Shown here in pieces: positions 9,926-19,064 of a DNA stretch of 64,000 nucleotides (position 1 is its first letter; each line of letters opens with the position of its first letter). The translations under genes were made by a program, and so were the position numbers. Under the pieces are notes generated by a model. That model saw only the letters and a list, made by a program, of their open reading frames with translations. It was not told the origin of the DNA and did not search any database. This DNA is from Bacteroidia bacterium (GTDB lineage Bacteria > Bacteroidota > Bacteroidia > Cytophagales > Cyclobacteriaceae), in NCBI GenBank assembly GCA_030432655.1, contig JAUILA010000024.1, positions 1 through 64,000 of the forward strand, in the 5' to 3' direction.

Positions 9926-10597
9926 TCATTCCCCGAGGTTTTTCATAAACTCGCGCTCTAAAATATCAGCGCGGCTGACGGAATGTTTGTACCATTTGAG
10001 GCGGAGTTCGTCCTTTTCTTCCCGGGATAGCGCCCATTCAAGTCCTGAATCGTTCAGCTTATCCCGAAGAATACTCGTAACCAGTGAGACCGAAACGGAA
10101 AGATTCAGACTTTCGGTAAATCCGTACATCGGGATGGTTAGCTCCTCATCTGCGAGCTGAAACGCGGTTTCCGACAGGCCAGTGAGCTCAGTCCCGAAAA
10201 GTACAGCCGTTGGCTGATCAAAGGTGTAGTCATAAACCTTCGGAGCATCCTGCCTTGGAGTGGTGGCAACAATCCGGTATCCTTTTGCACGTAATGATTT
10301 AATGCATTCTTCCGTATTTTCTTCAGCAGAATTATAGGAATGTACAGTAACCCATTTCGATGCCCCGTGGACGACTTTCGGATTGACCTTGAACGTGTTT
10401 TTATTTTCCACTACATGAAGGTCCTGAATTCCGAAACAATCACAGGTACGGATTACCGCACTGGCATTCTGGGATTGATAAATGTCTTCGAGTACCACGG
10501 TCATCGTTCGCGTCCGTTTTGCCAGGATCTGACTTATCAGGATTTTCCGGTTATCCGTAACATATTCTCCGATATACGCCAGCAGCCGAGCGTCCAT
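9926..10597 (-). CDS. trmH: tRNA (guanosine-2'-O-)-methyltransferase, SPOUT family
   Basis: 223 residues. SPOUT/TrmH knot motifs are clear: motif 1 region SQNASAVIRTCDCFGIQDLH, motif 2 AVLFGTELTGLS and motif 3 IPMYGFTESLNLSVSVSL. The layout is close to TrmH, which methylates G18 in the tRNA D-loop using S-adenosylmethionine. A related 23S rRNA methylase (RlmB) is less likely because the N-terminal L30-like domain is absent. Its ATG shares one base with the parC stop (TGATG), indicating translational coupling. Confidence 0.85.
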   Translation of the reverse strand: MDARLLAYIGEYVTDNRKILISQILAKRTRTMTVVLEDIYQSQNASAVIRTCDCFGIQDLHVVENKNTFKVNPKVVHGASKWVTVHSYNSAEENTEECIKSLRAKGYRIVATTPRQDAPKVYDYTFDQPTAVLFGTELTGLSETAFQLADEELTIPMYGFTESLNLSVSVSLVTSILRDKLNDSGLEWALSREEKDELRLKWYKHSVSRADILEREFMKNLGE

Positions 10598-13347
10598 CAG
10601 AAATCAAATTCGATAGTCTCCCCTGGATTATACCCCGGCTTTCCCCCTCCTTTTCCATCATTTCCTTTTTTAGGAGAATCAGGCACTTCCGGTTTTTTGG
10701 ATTCGGACTTTTTGCTGTTTTCCTCCGGCGCTGGCTTTTCCGTCTTTTTCTCCGGATTCTTTTGCTTTTCTTTCTCTTCTTTCTGCTCTTTGTCCGTTTC
10801 TACTTCGTCATCATTATCCGATTTATCTGAAGACTCATCAACTTTTTTTACTTTCTTCACCTGGTAGGTACTCAGCTTGTTTCCCATGGCCTTCCAGCCT
10901 TTAACATCTATGATTTCTTCGAGTACAACCTCTTCCGTCTCCTTACCTTTGCCACGCCCTTTCGAGTAGGTAACCTCAGCAACCACATGATCACTGGTGG
11001 ATATTAACAACAGTTTCGAACCGCTGCTCTCACTGATGAATGGAAAGCGTTTGTTAAGTGTAGAGGTCTCTACCTGGAAACGCTTTACATAATAATTCTT
11101 ACTTTCCCCGTCCAGGTAAACCGCCGTTATTACTGTATCCGGATCAAAACGCTCAATTATTTCAATTTTGTTGTATTCGTAACGATTGGTCAGTTCAAAT
11201 GAAGTAAGCTCATAGGAACCATCCTTGTAAAGCACAAGAATGCTGTCGTCGCCGTTAAACTTGCCAATATGTACACCACGGTCATCGGTATTCAGTCTTC
11301 CTACAGATTCATCGTACCAGATATCCAGGCCGCTTAGCGTACTTACTCCTTCCGTTTTCAGTTCGATACGACGTACGGGATATTTTGTGAGAATATTACC
11401 TCCTGCACCACGGCCCTTGATGTCTATTTCGGCAAAATCAAAGTCGAAAACCTTTTTCCTCGCCTTCGATCCTGATGTCAGCTTAACCGTTATCACTTCC
11501 GCTTCGCCATTCGGGTTGGCGGTGAGGTAATGCACCTTCGAACTTTTGTGTCCCTTGGTCAGGTCATATTCCTTATCACGGGTGACAGCAGTAACATTGA
11601 ACCGCTTGATCATGGTCCGCCCGCTTTTCCCGTCCAGGTAGATCATGTTATAAGTCATCCGCTCATCTCCCTTTTTCCATACCCCGACATGAAGAATGTC
11701 TTTCCCCATAAACGTTTTCTCGGAAATCCTGGATACCATGAACTTGCCATCTTTGCGTATTACAATGATGTCATCAAGATCTGAACACTCGCAAACAAAT
11801 TCATCCTTGCGCAATCCGTACCCCACGAAACCATCCGTCCGGTTGACGTACAGCTTCTGGTTGTTGGCCGCGACAATCGTTGTATCAATCGTATCAAAGT
11901 TGGTGATCTCCGTTTTGCGCTCCCTTCCTTTGCCGTATTTCTCCAGCAGTTTTTCATAATAGGAAATGGCATAATCCGTAATATTAGCCAGATGATGTTC
12001 TGTTTCCTTCAATTCCTCTTCCAGATTCTTCAACAGCTCATCGGCTTTAAACGCATCGAACTTTGATATCCGTTTGATCCTGATCTCCGTGAGACGGATA
12101 ATATCGTCCCTTGTTATTTCACGATAGAATTGCTTTTTGTACGGATCCAGTCCCTTATCGATCGTTTCGATGACGCCCTCCCAGGTCTCACATTCCTCTA
12201 TATCCCGGTATATCCTGTTTTCAATGAATATCTTTTCAAGCGAGGAGAAAAGGATCTTCTCCATCAATTCACCTTTCCTGATCTCCAGTTCACGGGTTAG
12301 CAGGACCACGGTCTGGTCAGTGTTAATCTTGAGAATCTCATTTACGGGCATAAAATGAGGCTTCTCATCAATGATCACACAGGCATTGGGTGAGATGCTG
12401 ATTTCACAATCGGTAAAGGCATACAGGGCATCAATAGTGATATCCGGCGACTGCCCTGAAGCCAGCGTCACGAGAATTTCAACGTCACGTGCCGTGTTAT
12501 CCACTACCTGTTTTATTTTGATTTTCCCCTTGTCGTTAGCCTTAATGATAGAATCGATCAGCCCGGTGGTGGTGGTGGAGAATGGAATGTCCCGGATGAC
12601 CAGTGTCTTTTTATCATATTCCTCTATCCTGGCCCGCACCTTCACCTTACCGCCGCGGAGACCCTGATTATACTCTGAGAAATCAGCCATACCGCCGGTG
12701 GGGAAATCAGGATAGATTTTTGCCTTTTTGCCTTTCAGAATATCGGTTGAGGCCTTGACAAGTTCGCAGAAGTTGTGCGGGAGAATTTTTGTAGACAGGC
12801 CAACGGCGATTCCCTCCACTCCCTGGGCGAGTAACAAAGGAAATTTAACAGGAAACGTAACCGGTTCTTTCTTTCTGCCATCGTAAGAAAGTTGCCATTC
12901 CGTGGTTTGCGGATTGAATATTACCTCGAGCGCAAACTTGGACAATCGCGCTTCGATATACCGCGGGGCAGCCGCACTGTCGCCTGTCCTGATATCCCCC
13001 CAGTTTCCCTGGGTCTCGATCAACAGGTCCTTTTGCCCCAGGTTCACGATGGCATCCCCGATGGAAGCGTCTCCATGAGGGTGATACTGCATGGTAGACC
13101 CGATGATGTTGGCAACTTTGTTAAAGCGGCCATCATCCATTTCCTTCATCGCGTGCATGATCCTTCGCTGGACCGGCTTAAAACCGTCCTCTACCGCCGG
13201 CACAGCCCTTTCCAGGATCACATAGGACGCATAATCCAGGAACCAGTCCTCATACATACCGGATACCGGAAGTATATCATGAATCTGATCTTCGTCCCCG
13301 TAGTTTTCCGGAGACCCGTTTTCATTGTTCTTATCCTTCTCTTCCAC
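10597..13347 (-). CDS. parC: topoisomerase IV (or gyrase) subunit A
   Basis: 916 residues. The type IIA breakage-reunion domain is intact, with the catalytic tyrosine in AAAPRYIEARLSKFA (Y130) and the HPHGDASIG motif around residue 90. A beta-pinwheel C-terminal domain follows, but GyrA-box sequence was not recognised, which with the nearby parE supports topo IV, the decatenase. The last 80 or so residues (about 828-905) are a low-complexity Lys/Glu/Asp/Pro tail, then GYNPGETIEFDF. Nine bp after the small membrane gene and overlapping trmH by one base. Confidence 0.88.
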   Translation of the reverse strand: MEEKDKNNENGSPENYGDEDQIHDILPVSGMYEDWFLDYASYVILERAVPAVEDGFKPVQRRIMHAMKEMDDGRFNKVANIIGSTMQYHPHGDASIGDAIVNLGQKDLLIETQGNWGDIRTGDSAAAPRYIEARLSKFALEVIFNPQTTEWQLSYDGRKKEPVTFPVKFPLLLAQGVEGIAVGLSTKILPHNFCELVKASTDILKGKKAKIYPDFPTGGMADFSEYNQGLRGGKVKVRARIEEYDKKTLVIRDIPFSTTTTGLIDSIIKANDKGKIKIKQVVDNTARDVEILVTLASGQSPDITIDALYAFTDCEISISPNACVIIDEKPHFMPVNEILKINTDQTVVLLTRELEIRKGELMEKILFSSLEKIFIENRIYRDIEECETWEGVIETIDKGLDPYKKQFYREITRDDIIRLTEIRIKRISKFDAFKADELLKNLEEELKETEHHLANITDYAISYYEKLLEKYGKGRERKTEITNFDTIDTTIVAANNQKLYVNRTDGFVGYGLRKDEFVCECSDLDDIIVIRKDGKFMVSRISEKTFMGKDILHVGVWKKGDERMTYNMIYLDGKSGRTMIKRFNVTAVTRDKEYDLTKGHKSSKVHYLTANPNGEAEVITVKLTSGSKARKKVFDFDFAEIDIKGRGAGGNILTKYPVRRIELKTEGVSTLSGLDIWYDESVGRLNTDDRGVHIGKFNGDDSILVLYKDGSYELTSFELTNRYEYNKIEIIERFDPDTVITAVYLDGESKNYYVKRFQVETSTLNKRFPFISESSGSKLLLISTSDHVVAEVTYSKGRGKGKETEEVVLEEIIDVKGWKAMGNKLSTYQVKKVKKVDESSDKSDNDDEVETDKEQKEEKEKQKNPEKKTEKPAPEENSKKSESKKPEVPDSPKKGNDGKGGGKPGYNPGETIEFDF

Positions 13348-13356
13348 GCGTTTATC

Positions 13357-13686
13357 TTATAAATTCAATAGGTTTTTCAAAATGAGTGTGTACATAATGG
13401 CCAGGGAAACTGAAATCAGGTTACCTACAAGGTAATAATCATTTGAGATCCTGTCATCATCCTTGATGCGCGTAGCGATCTTCAGCGCTGCAAAAAGGGT
13501 CAGGGCCTGCGGATATCCCGAAATAAGTGAAAAGACGATGAATGAGCGTTCAAATATGCCTTTAAATATACTGCCCGGGCTGACCTTCTTTTTGGATTTA
13601 CTCACTTTGACCAGGGTGATGAAAATGGCAATACTGAGTAACTCAGTCCCTGTAATAATGGCTATGCAGATTAATAAGTCAGTCAT
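13357..13686 (-). CDS. small membrane protein, SatD partner
   Basis: 109 residues with about three hydrophobic segments: the N-terminus LLICIAIITGTELLSIAIFI, a middle stretch FIVFSLISGYPQALTLFAAL, and the C-terminus LISVSLAIMYTLILKNLL. No family recognised with confidence. Its start overlaps the end of satD by 8 bp and it ends 9 bp before parC, so the four genes parE-satD-this-parC look like one transcript. A function linked to SatD is the simplest guess. Confidence 0.6.
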   Translation of the reverse strand: MTDLLICIAIITGTELLSIAIFITLVKVSKSKKKVSPGSIFKGIFERSFIVFSLISGYPQALTLFAALKIATRIKDDDRISNDYYLVGNLISVSLAIMYTLILKNLLNL

Positions 13687-14305
13687 TGGTCAGCATGTTG
13701 ATCAGTTCCTTCGATGCATTGTACTCCCTTATTTTCAGGCTACGCTCCTTACGCCACATGGACGAGTTATCACGGTCATGCATCGAAGCGACCTTTTTAT
13801 AATCCCCCACTTCAAGTAAATCATAGGCCGTCTGCCGGTCCTTTTCCGGCCAGTCGTTGTAAAAAGCACGGTACAATTCAAACGCCAGCATCATTTTTTC
13901 CTGCCTGGTTTCCCCCAGTCCTTCAAGTAATACTTCACGATCACTCTTTTTCATATTCTCCAGCATCTTCCTGGCTCTTGTCAGCCCTTTGCCCAGCATT
14001 CCGTGCGCTACGTCCCGGTTAAGCGGTGTCTCAATCTCACCGTATACCAGAACGAACCGTAACCGGTAGGGCTGCCGGGATGTGAGAACACCTTTATCTA
14101 TGGCAAATATTATCTCGATCCCGGTCATCAGCGAATCCACCACTCCCTGAAATTCGTCTCCAAGGGTGATGGTAAGTGGCGAAAGAAGCTTATTACCAAA
14201 CCGTTGGTTCATATCTTCCACCACACTTCGGAATGAAGACATCAGTTTATTGGGGTCCCTGTCGGAACTGCCAATTACATCTGCCATGAGTATATATGCT
14301 TTCAT
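13679..14305 (-). CDS. SatD-family protein
   Basis: About 208 residues from ATG at 14305 (MKAYILMADVIGSSDRD); an ATG six codons earlier (14323) is possible but leaves a poor N-terminus. MADVIGSS, LTITLGDEFQG and the FVLVYGEIET stretch match the SatD family (PF16264), named after an acid-tolerance locus in Streptococcus mutans; molecular function is unknown. The shape (D in ADVIGS, GDEFQ) recalls nucleotide-cyclase-like folds, which is a weak inference. Sits between parE and parC. Confidence 0.7.
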   Translation of the reverse strand: MKAYILMADVIGSSDRDPNKLMSSFRSVVEDMNQRFGNKLLSPLTITLGDEFQGVVDSLMTGIEIIFAIDKGVLTSRQPYRLRFVLVYGEIETPLNRDVAHGMLGKGLTRARKMLENMKKSDREVLLEGLGETRQEKMMLAFELYRAFYNDWPEKDRQTAYDLLEVGDYKKVASMHDRDNSSMWRKERSLKIREYNASKELINMLTND

Positions 14306-14306
14306 A

Positions 14307-14368
14307 TTGTAATAATACTGCAATTATTTAATATTTGCAATTAAATTACAACAACTGTATTATTGCAG
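14307..14368. promoter_or_regulatory. inverted repeat in the parE-satD gap
   Basis: Two 17-bp arms, at 14307-14323 and 14352-14368, share an inverted core AATAATAC / GTATTATT with further partial matches (about 11 of 17 positions). The 28 bp between them are A+T-rich. It could be an operator or mRNA structure controlling satD within the parE operon; no regulator can be named. Confidence 0.3.
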
Positions 14369-14371
14369 AAA

Positions 14372-16237
14372 TCAGGCCGATTCTTCTCCCACCAGGTCTT
14401 TTTCCACCCGCAGGTTATCCACAATGAAACCCTGCCGTTCCGGTGTATTCTTACCCATATAAAACGAAAGGAGTTGTTTCAGGGTGGTATCCTTTTTTAT
14501 AATGATCGGATTCAGCCTGATGTCTTCTCCAATAAAGTTCTCAAACTCTTCCGGGGATATCTCTCCGAGACCCTTGAAGCGTGTGATTTCCGGATTCTTA
14601 CCCAGTTTAGCAATGGCTGCCTGTTTTTCCTCTTCAGAGTAACAATAGATGGTTTCTTTCTTGTTACGCACCCTGAACAGCGGGGTATCCAGGATAAAAA
14701 CATGGCCCTGTTTCACCAGGTCAGGGAAAAACTGCAGGAAGAACGTCATCAGGAGAAGCCTGATGTGCATGCCGTCCACGTCTGCATCCGTGGCAATAAT
14801 GATTTTCCGGTACCTAAGGCCATCAATACCGTCTTCAATATTCAGCGCATGCTGAAGCAAATTAAACTCCTCATTCTCATACACCACCTTTTTTGTCAGA
14901 TTATAACAGTTAAGTGGTTTACCTCTCAGACTGAATACGGCCTGCGTCTGTACGTTACGGGACTTGGTGATTGAACCGCTGGCAGAATCACCCTCCGTAA
15001 TAAAGATCATGGTTTCCTCGGCCTTGTCGGAGTTCTTGTCGTTTAAATGAATCCGGCAGTCCCTCAGTTTTTTATTGTGGAGGTTTGCCTTCTTTGCCCG
15101 TTCATTGGCCAGTTTTTTAATACCTGCCATTTCCTTGCGCTCTCTTTCTGACTGAAGAATCCGCTTGAGCAGCGCATCTGCAGCTTCAGAATTACGGTGC
15201 AGGTAGTTATCCAGTTCTGTCCGGACGAAATCATTTACGAATGTCCGCAAGGTTGGACCGTCCGGTCCGACATTCTGGGAGCCCAGTTTCGTTTTGGTCT
15301 GCGATTCAAAGACCGGTTCCTGAACCCTGACTGCAATAGCTCCCACGATACTGGCCCTTACGTCTGTCGCGTCAAAATCCTTTTTATAAAAATCCCTTAC
15401 GGTCTTTACCAGCGATTCGCGAAAAGCGGCCAGGTGCGTACCCCCCTGGGTGGTATACTGTCCGTTTACAAACGAATAATACTCTTCCCCGTATTGATTG
15501 GCATGCGTCATGGCAATCTCAATATCATCGCCTTTCAGGTGAATGATCGGGTACCTCAGGCTGTCCGGATCCGTTTTACGCTCAAGCAGGTCTCTCAACC
15601 CGTTCTCACTATGAAACTTGCGGCCGTTAAAGTTAATTGTAAGGCCTGCATTCAGGAACACATAGTTCCAGATGAGGTCATTCAGGTATTCAGGGATGAA
15701 GCGAAAATTCTTAAATATAGTTCCGTCTGGTTCAAATACAACCAGCGTACCATTGCGGCCGCTGGTCTTTTGCACCTTCTGGTCATCGATGATATCCCCT
15801 TGTTTAAATTCCGCAAGCTTGGTCTCTCCTTCCCGGTAAGACTGGACTTTGAAGAAATTGGACAAAGCATTGACGGCTTTGGTACCAACGCCGTTCAGTC
15901 CGACCGACTTCTGAAACGCACCGCTGTCATACTTTCCACCCGTATTGATCTTGGAAACACAATCGATCACTTTACCCAGCGGAATTCCACGGCCATAATC
16001 TCTTACTTCAACCCGGTGATCCGTGATCTTTACATCGATGGTCTTGCCGTATCCCATCATATGCTCATCAATACAGTTATCAATCACCTCCTTGACCAGG
16101 ACATAAATCCCGTCATCCTGCGCCGAACCGTCACCAAGTTTACCGATATACATACCCGGCCTGAGCCGTATATGTTCTTTCCAGTCTAATGATCTGATGC
16201 TATCCTCGGTGTAGGCCGTACTCTTACTTTCTGCCAT
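14372..16237 (-). CDS. parE: DNA topoisomerase IV subunit B
   Basis: 621 residues, ATPase half of topo IV. GHKL ATPase motifs: [10 protein letters not shown] (motif N), DYGRGIPLG (DxGxG), [14 protein letters not shown] (GxxGxG region). The Toprim motifs EGDSASGS and [10 protein letters not shown] follow, then a C-terminal ParE/GyrB segment with [14 protein letters not shown]. The length and SASGS variant at the EGDSA site suit the Bacteroidota ParE form rather than GyrB. First gene of the run to parC; divergent from nothing directly, as the preceding small membrane gene is also on the minus strand. Confidence 0.93.
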   Translation of the reverse strand: MAESKSTAYTEDSIRSLDWKEHIRLRPGMYIGKLGDGSAQDDGIYVLVKEVIDNCIDEHMMGYGKTIDVKITDHRVEVRDYGRGIPLGKVIDCVSKINTGGKYDSGAFQKSVGLNGVGTKAVNALSNFFKVQSYREGETKLAEFKQGDIIDDQKVQKTSGRNGTLVVFEPDGTIFKNFRFIPEYLNDLIWNYVFLNAGLTINFNGRKFHSENGLRDLLERKTDPDSLRYPIIHLKGDDIEIAMTHANQYGEEYYSFVNGQYTTQGGTHLAAFRESLVKTVRDFYKKDFDATDVRASIVGAIAVRVQEPVFESQTKTKLGSQNVGPDGPTLRTFVNDFVRTELDNYLHRNSEAADALLKRILQSERERKEMAGIKKLANERAKKANLHNKKLRDCRIHLNDKNSDKAEETMIFITEGDSASGSITKSRNVQTQAVFSLRGKPLNCYNLTKKVVYENEEFNLLQHALNIEDGIDGLRYRKIIIATDADVDGMHIRLLLMTFFLQFFPDLVKQGHVFILDTPLFRVRNKKETIYCYSEEEKQAAIAKLGKNPEITRFKGLGEISPEEFENFIGEDIRLNPIIIKKDTTLKQLLSFYMGKNTPERQGFIVDNLRVEKDLVGEESA

Positions 16238-16396
16238 ACATAAAAAATTAGGGGAATATACTCTACGGGCGAATAAACGGTAATTCGATCACTTAATCAA
16301 GAGGTAGGAAAAGAATGCATCCGGCTAATTTTTAAAGCTTAAATTCAGGTTAAATTCATTAACCTGCTGTCTGATAAGAAGATAAACCTGTCAATA

Positions 16397-16849
16397 TCAA
16401 GTCTCTCTCACCGGACGGTTCCTGGAGATCACAAGGGGAAGTGCGATCACCCAAAGCAACAACAAGCCAAGCGCCACGTAGATAAGGTACCCGAAATTGC
16501 TGTAGTTAAATTTCTCGCCCGAATTGAAAAGCATGATAAACAAGGCCCCTGCCATAAAGAAAAAATTAAGCAGGGCGGCCAGTCCCAGCTGCCAGCCGAT
16601 CAGTGCTTTTTTCAGCGCATAATTTGACAGGTGCATATTACGTGACAGGGCGTAAAATGTAAAATTAAATATCACCAGCAACCCGAGCCCCGCATAAAAA
16701 TAAACTTCACGTGAAATCGTCCTGAACCCGGAGGTATCATTGGAAAGAACTACTTCCTCACCAAGGGCGGCATAGGTATAAAGCAATACCCCCAGTCCCG
16801 AGAACAAAGAAATGATCCACATGAATTTAATTATCCTCGCCATATTCAT
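16397..16849 (-). CDS. four-helix membrane protein of unknown function
   Basis: 150 residues with about four hydrophobic helices (7-25, 49-66, 83-105, 118-141). The stretch TISREVYFYAGLGLLVIFNF and the end RNRPVRET are not tied to a named family I can place with confidence. Situated 159 bp upstream of parE on the same strand and divergent from the AGMO-like gene at 16918. Confidence 0.6.
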   Translation of the reverse strand: MNMARIIKFMWIISLFSGLGVLLYTYAALGEEVVLSNDTSGFRTISREVYFYAGLGLLVIFNFTFYALSRNMHLSNYALKKALIGWQLGLAALLNFFFMAGALFIMLFNSGEKFNYSNFGYLIYVALGLLLLWVIALPLVISRNRPVRET

Positions 16850-16917
16850 TAATTTTATCGAGTGCGAAGATAGAGATTTTATAACTAAACGGCCTGTCTG
16901 CGTCAGAAATCCTGAAA

Positions 16918-18150
16918 ATGGACTTTAATCCAATCATATTATCCATCCCCATCTATTTCCTCCTGATCGGAATAGAGTTGCTGATTCAGTTTTTTGCCGA
17001 CCGGAAACTGTACCGGCTGTCGGATGCCATAACCAATATTTCCTGCGGGATTACCCAGCAGCTGACTGGAATATTTCTCAAGGTGCTTGGGGTGGGAATC
17101 TATGTGTTGATTTTCACCCACCTCCGCATAACCGAAATACCTGTGACCTGGTGGAGCTGGATACTGCTGTTTGTGGCTGCAGATTTCTGCTATTACTGGG
17201 CTCACCGGAAGAGCCATGAAATCAACCTGTTCTGGGGCGGACATGTTGTCCACCATCAAAGCGAGGATTATAATTTCAGCGTAGCCCTGCGACAGGGCTC
17301 GTTCCAGATCATCTGGACCTTCGGCTTCTACCTGCCCCTTGCCATCGTCGGATTTGACCCGACACAGTTTGTTATCGCCTCTGCCCTGGTCACCATTTAC
17401 CAGTTCTGGATCCATACTGAAACTATCGGAAAACTCGGATGGCTTGAATACGTATTTAACACTCCCTCTCACCACCGCGTACATCACGGACGTGATCCGA
17501 AATATATTGATAAAAACCATGCCGGGGTGTTTATCATCTGGGACAAATTATTCGGAACGTTCCAGCAGGAAGAAGAAAAGCCGGTCTATGGCATAACGAC
17601 ACCGGCTAATTCGTGGAACCCGGTATGGGTTAATATTGATCATTATCACAAAATGTGGGGCGACATGCGCCGGATGCAAAACTGGAAAGACCGTATGCGC
17701 TATATGTTCTTTAAACCGGGCTGGTACCCTTCTTACCTGGGAGGATACCAGGCACCAGGGCATATTGACCGGGAGCAATACCGTAAATTTGAAACTGCCT
17801 TTCCACTTACCACCGGATATTACGTGCTTGTACAATACGTCATTATCCTTGCACTGACCGCCTGGTTCCTGTTTCAGCTCAGTTCATTCAGCATTTCTGA
17901 ACAAGCCGGGACCATCGGTTTTATTATCTGGACCATTATCAATTGTGGTGGTTTATTTGAGGGGCGCGTATGGGCTGCCTGGTCTGAATACCTCAGGTTA
18001 ATTGCCGGTGGGTTCATTGCCGCCGCCATTGTTCTTTACGTCATCCAGGTCACATGGTTGTTACTCCCCGTTATCTTTCTGGTCTTGTTTTCCATTATAT
18101 GGATGATCCGTATTTCCGGACCGGCCATTCAAAAATCGTCCTCTGCATGA
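16918..18150 (+). CDS. sterol desaturase / alkylglycerol monooxygenase-like membrane hydroxylase
   Basis: 410 residues, several membrane helices. The histidine clusters of the fatty acid hydroxylase superfamily are complete: HRKSH (about 101-105), HVVHH (about 113-117) and HHRVHH (about 190-195), which bind a di-metal centre. Closest in layout to alkylglycerol monooxygenase (TMEM195-type): N-terminal hydroxylase core plus a C-terminal membrane part. Expected reaction is O2-dependent hydroxylation of a lipid or ether lipid. ATGA overlap with the following lipoprotein gene (18147) suggests coupling. Confidence 0.85.
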   Translation: MDFNPIILSIPIYFLLIGIELLIQFFADRKLYRLSDAITNISCGITQQLTGIFLKVLGVGIYVLIFTHLRITEIPVTWWSWILLFVAADFCYYWAHRKSHEINLFWGGHVVHHQSEDYNFSVALRQGSFQIIWTFGFYLPLAIVGFDPTQFVIASALVTIYQFWIHTETIGKLGWLEYVFNTPSHHRVHHGRDPKYIDKNHAGVFIIWDKLFGTFQQEEEKPVYGITTPANSWNPVWVNIDHYHKMWGDMRRMQNWKDRMRYMFFKPGWYPSYLGGYQAPGHIDREQYRKFETAFPLTTGYYVLVQYVIILALTAWFLFQLSSFSISEQAGTIGFIIWTIINCGGLFEGRVWAAWSEYLRLIAGGFIAAAIVLYVIQVTWLLLPVIFLVLFSIIWMIRISGPAIQKSSSA

Positions 18151-18524
18151 AAATCTTTATACTGGCAGTGTTTCTTGTATTCATGGCAGGTTGTACCGGA
18201 AAGCCGGCTTCACTGGAAAATTTCGATGAAAAAGCATGGCAAAATGACAAGAACGGCTGCGACAATGTACGGGCAGGAATGATGGATGAGCTCGAGTCAT
18301 CGCTTGACCAGTTAAAGGGTTTGTCGGAGAATGATATTCTGGACCTGCTCGGCGCTCCCGACCTGAACCAGCTATATAAGCGAAATCAAAAATTCTACAT
18401 TTACCAGATAACACCATCACTTGAATGCGGGTCAACCGGACAGGCGTCCCAGTTTTTCCTGGAAATACGCTTTTCTGCCACCAACCTGGCCACCGAGATA
18501 ATGATCAAGGAGTCAGGCCGATAA
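18147..18524 (+). CDS. small lipoprotein, SmpA/OmlA-like fold possible
   Basis: 125 residues from ATG at 18147, which overlaps the stop of the hydroxylase gene as ATGA. N-terminus MKIFILAVFLVFMAGCTG is a lipoprotein signal peptide with lipidated Cys17. The mature part contains LKGLSENDILDLLGAPDLNQ, resembling the (G)xxxxxVxxLLGxP helix-turn of SmpA/OmlA-type domains, followed by QKFYIYQITPSLECG. A longer frame from 18054 exists but runs inside the upstream gene and loses the signal peptide. Function unknown. Confidence 0.65.
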   Translation: MKIFILAVFLVFMAGCTGKPASLENFDEKAWQNDKNGCDNVRAGMMDELESSLDQLKGLSENDILDLLGAPDLNQLYKRNQKFYIYQITPSLECGSTGQASQFFLEIRFSATNLATEIMIKESGR

Positions 18525-18582
18525 AAGTCATTTATTTGCCCCTTTCTTTTTTGTATATTCTGGAAATCAAAACGGAGATATT

Positions 18583-18963
18583 ATGCATTTTCATCCAAAC
18601 GAGATGTATTTGTACTATGATCCGACCACAACCACCGGTAAACAGGTGCGGGCTTACGCCAGAACGATCAATGATCATGTCAATGACTTTGACATCAACC
18701 ATGTTTCCATCACAGAAACCATGTGGGAAGAACTGATCGAAATGCTGAACCTGGCCCCCAAGGAATTACTTGATAAATCTAAAGAGGAATACCAGGAGAA
18801 AATCCGTGGCAACAGCTTTGATAAGGATGGCTGGTTACATGTGCTTAAATGTAATCCGCATCTGATCAAGGCTCCTATTGCCATTTACCGGGACAAGGCG
18901 ATCATGTGTACAAACCCAAATGATATCTACAAGCTGGACCGCCCGCGAAGTGTCCAAAGCTGA
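18583..18963 (+). CDS. ArsC/Spx-type thioredoxin-fold protein lacking the catalytic cysteine
   Basis: 126 residues. The layout follows the ArsC family (PF03960): N-terminal strand EMYLYYDPTTTTGKQVRAYA in place of the usual NPxCSKSR motif, a helical insertion, then the family segment LIKAPIAIYRDKAIM near the C-terminus. The active-site Cys is replaced by Thr and the usual Arg of the RP motif by Ala-Pro context, so arsenate reduction is not expected. It may be a binding or regulatory protein (inference). Single gene, 58 bp after the lipoprotein gene. Confidence 0.7.
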   Translation: MHFHPNEMYLYYDPTTTTGKQVRAYARTINDHVNDFDINHVSITETMWEELIEMLNLAPKELLDKSKEEYQEKIRGNSFDKDGWLHVLKCNPHLIKAPIAIYRDKAIMCTNPNDIYKLDRPRSVQS

Positions 18964-19064
18964 AGCAGGGATGGATATCAAAAACAACAAAGACCTTCAG
19001 ACGGTGGTCACGGGCAGACTATTGTTTATATTGAGCTGATAAATCATGACCAGGCAGGAACAAC

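Noticed and set aside
15197-16189. 330-codon plus-strand frame opposite parE
   Set aside because: Antisense of a clear GHKL/Toprim gene; sequence shows only the reverse of ParE codons, no domain.
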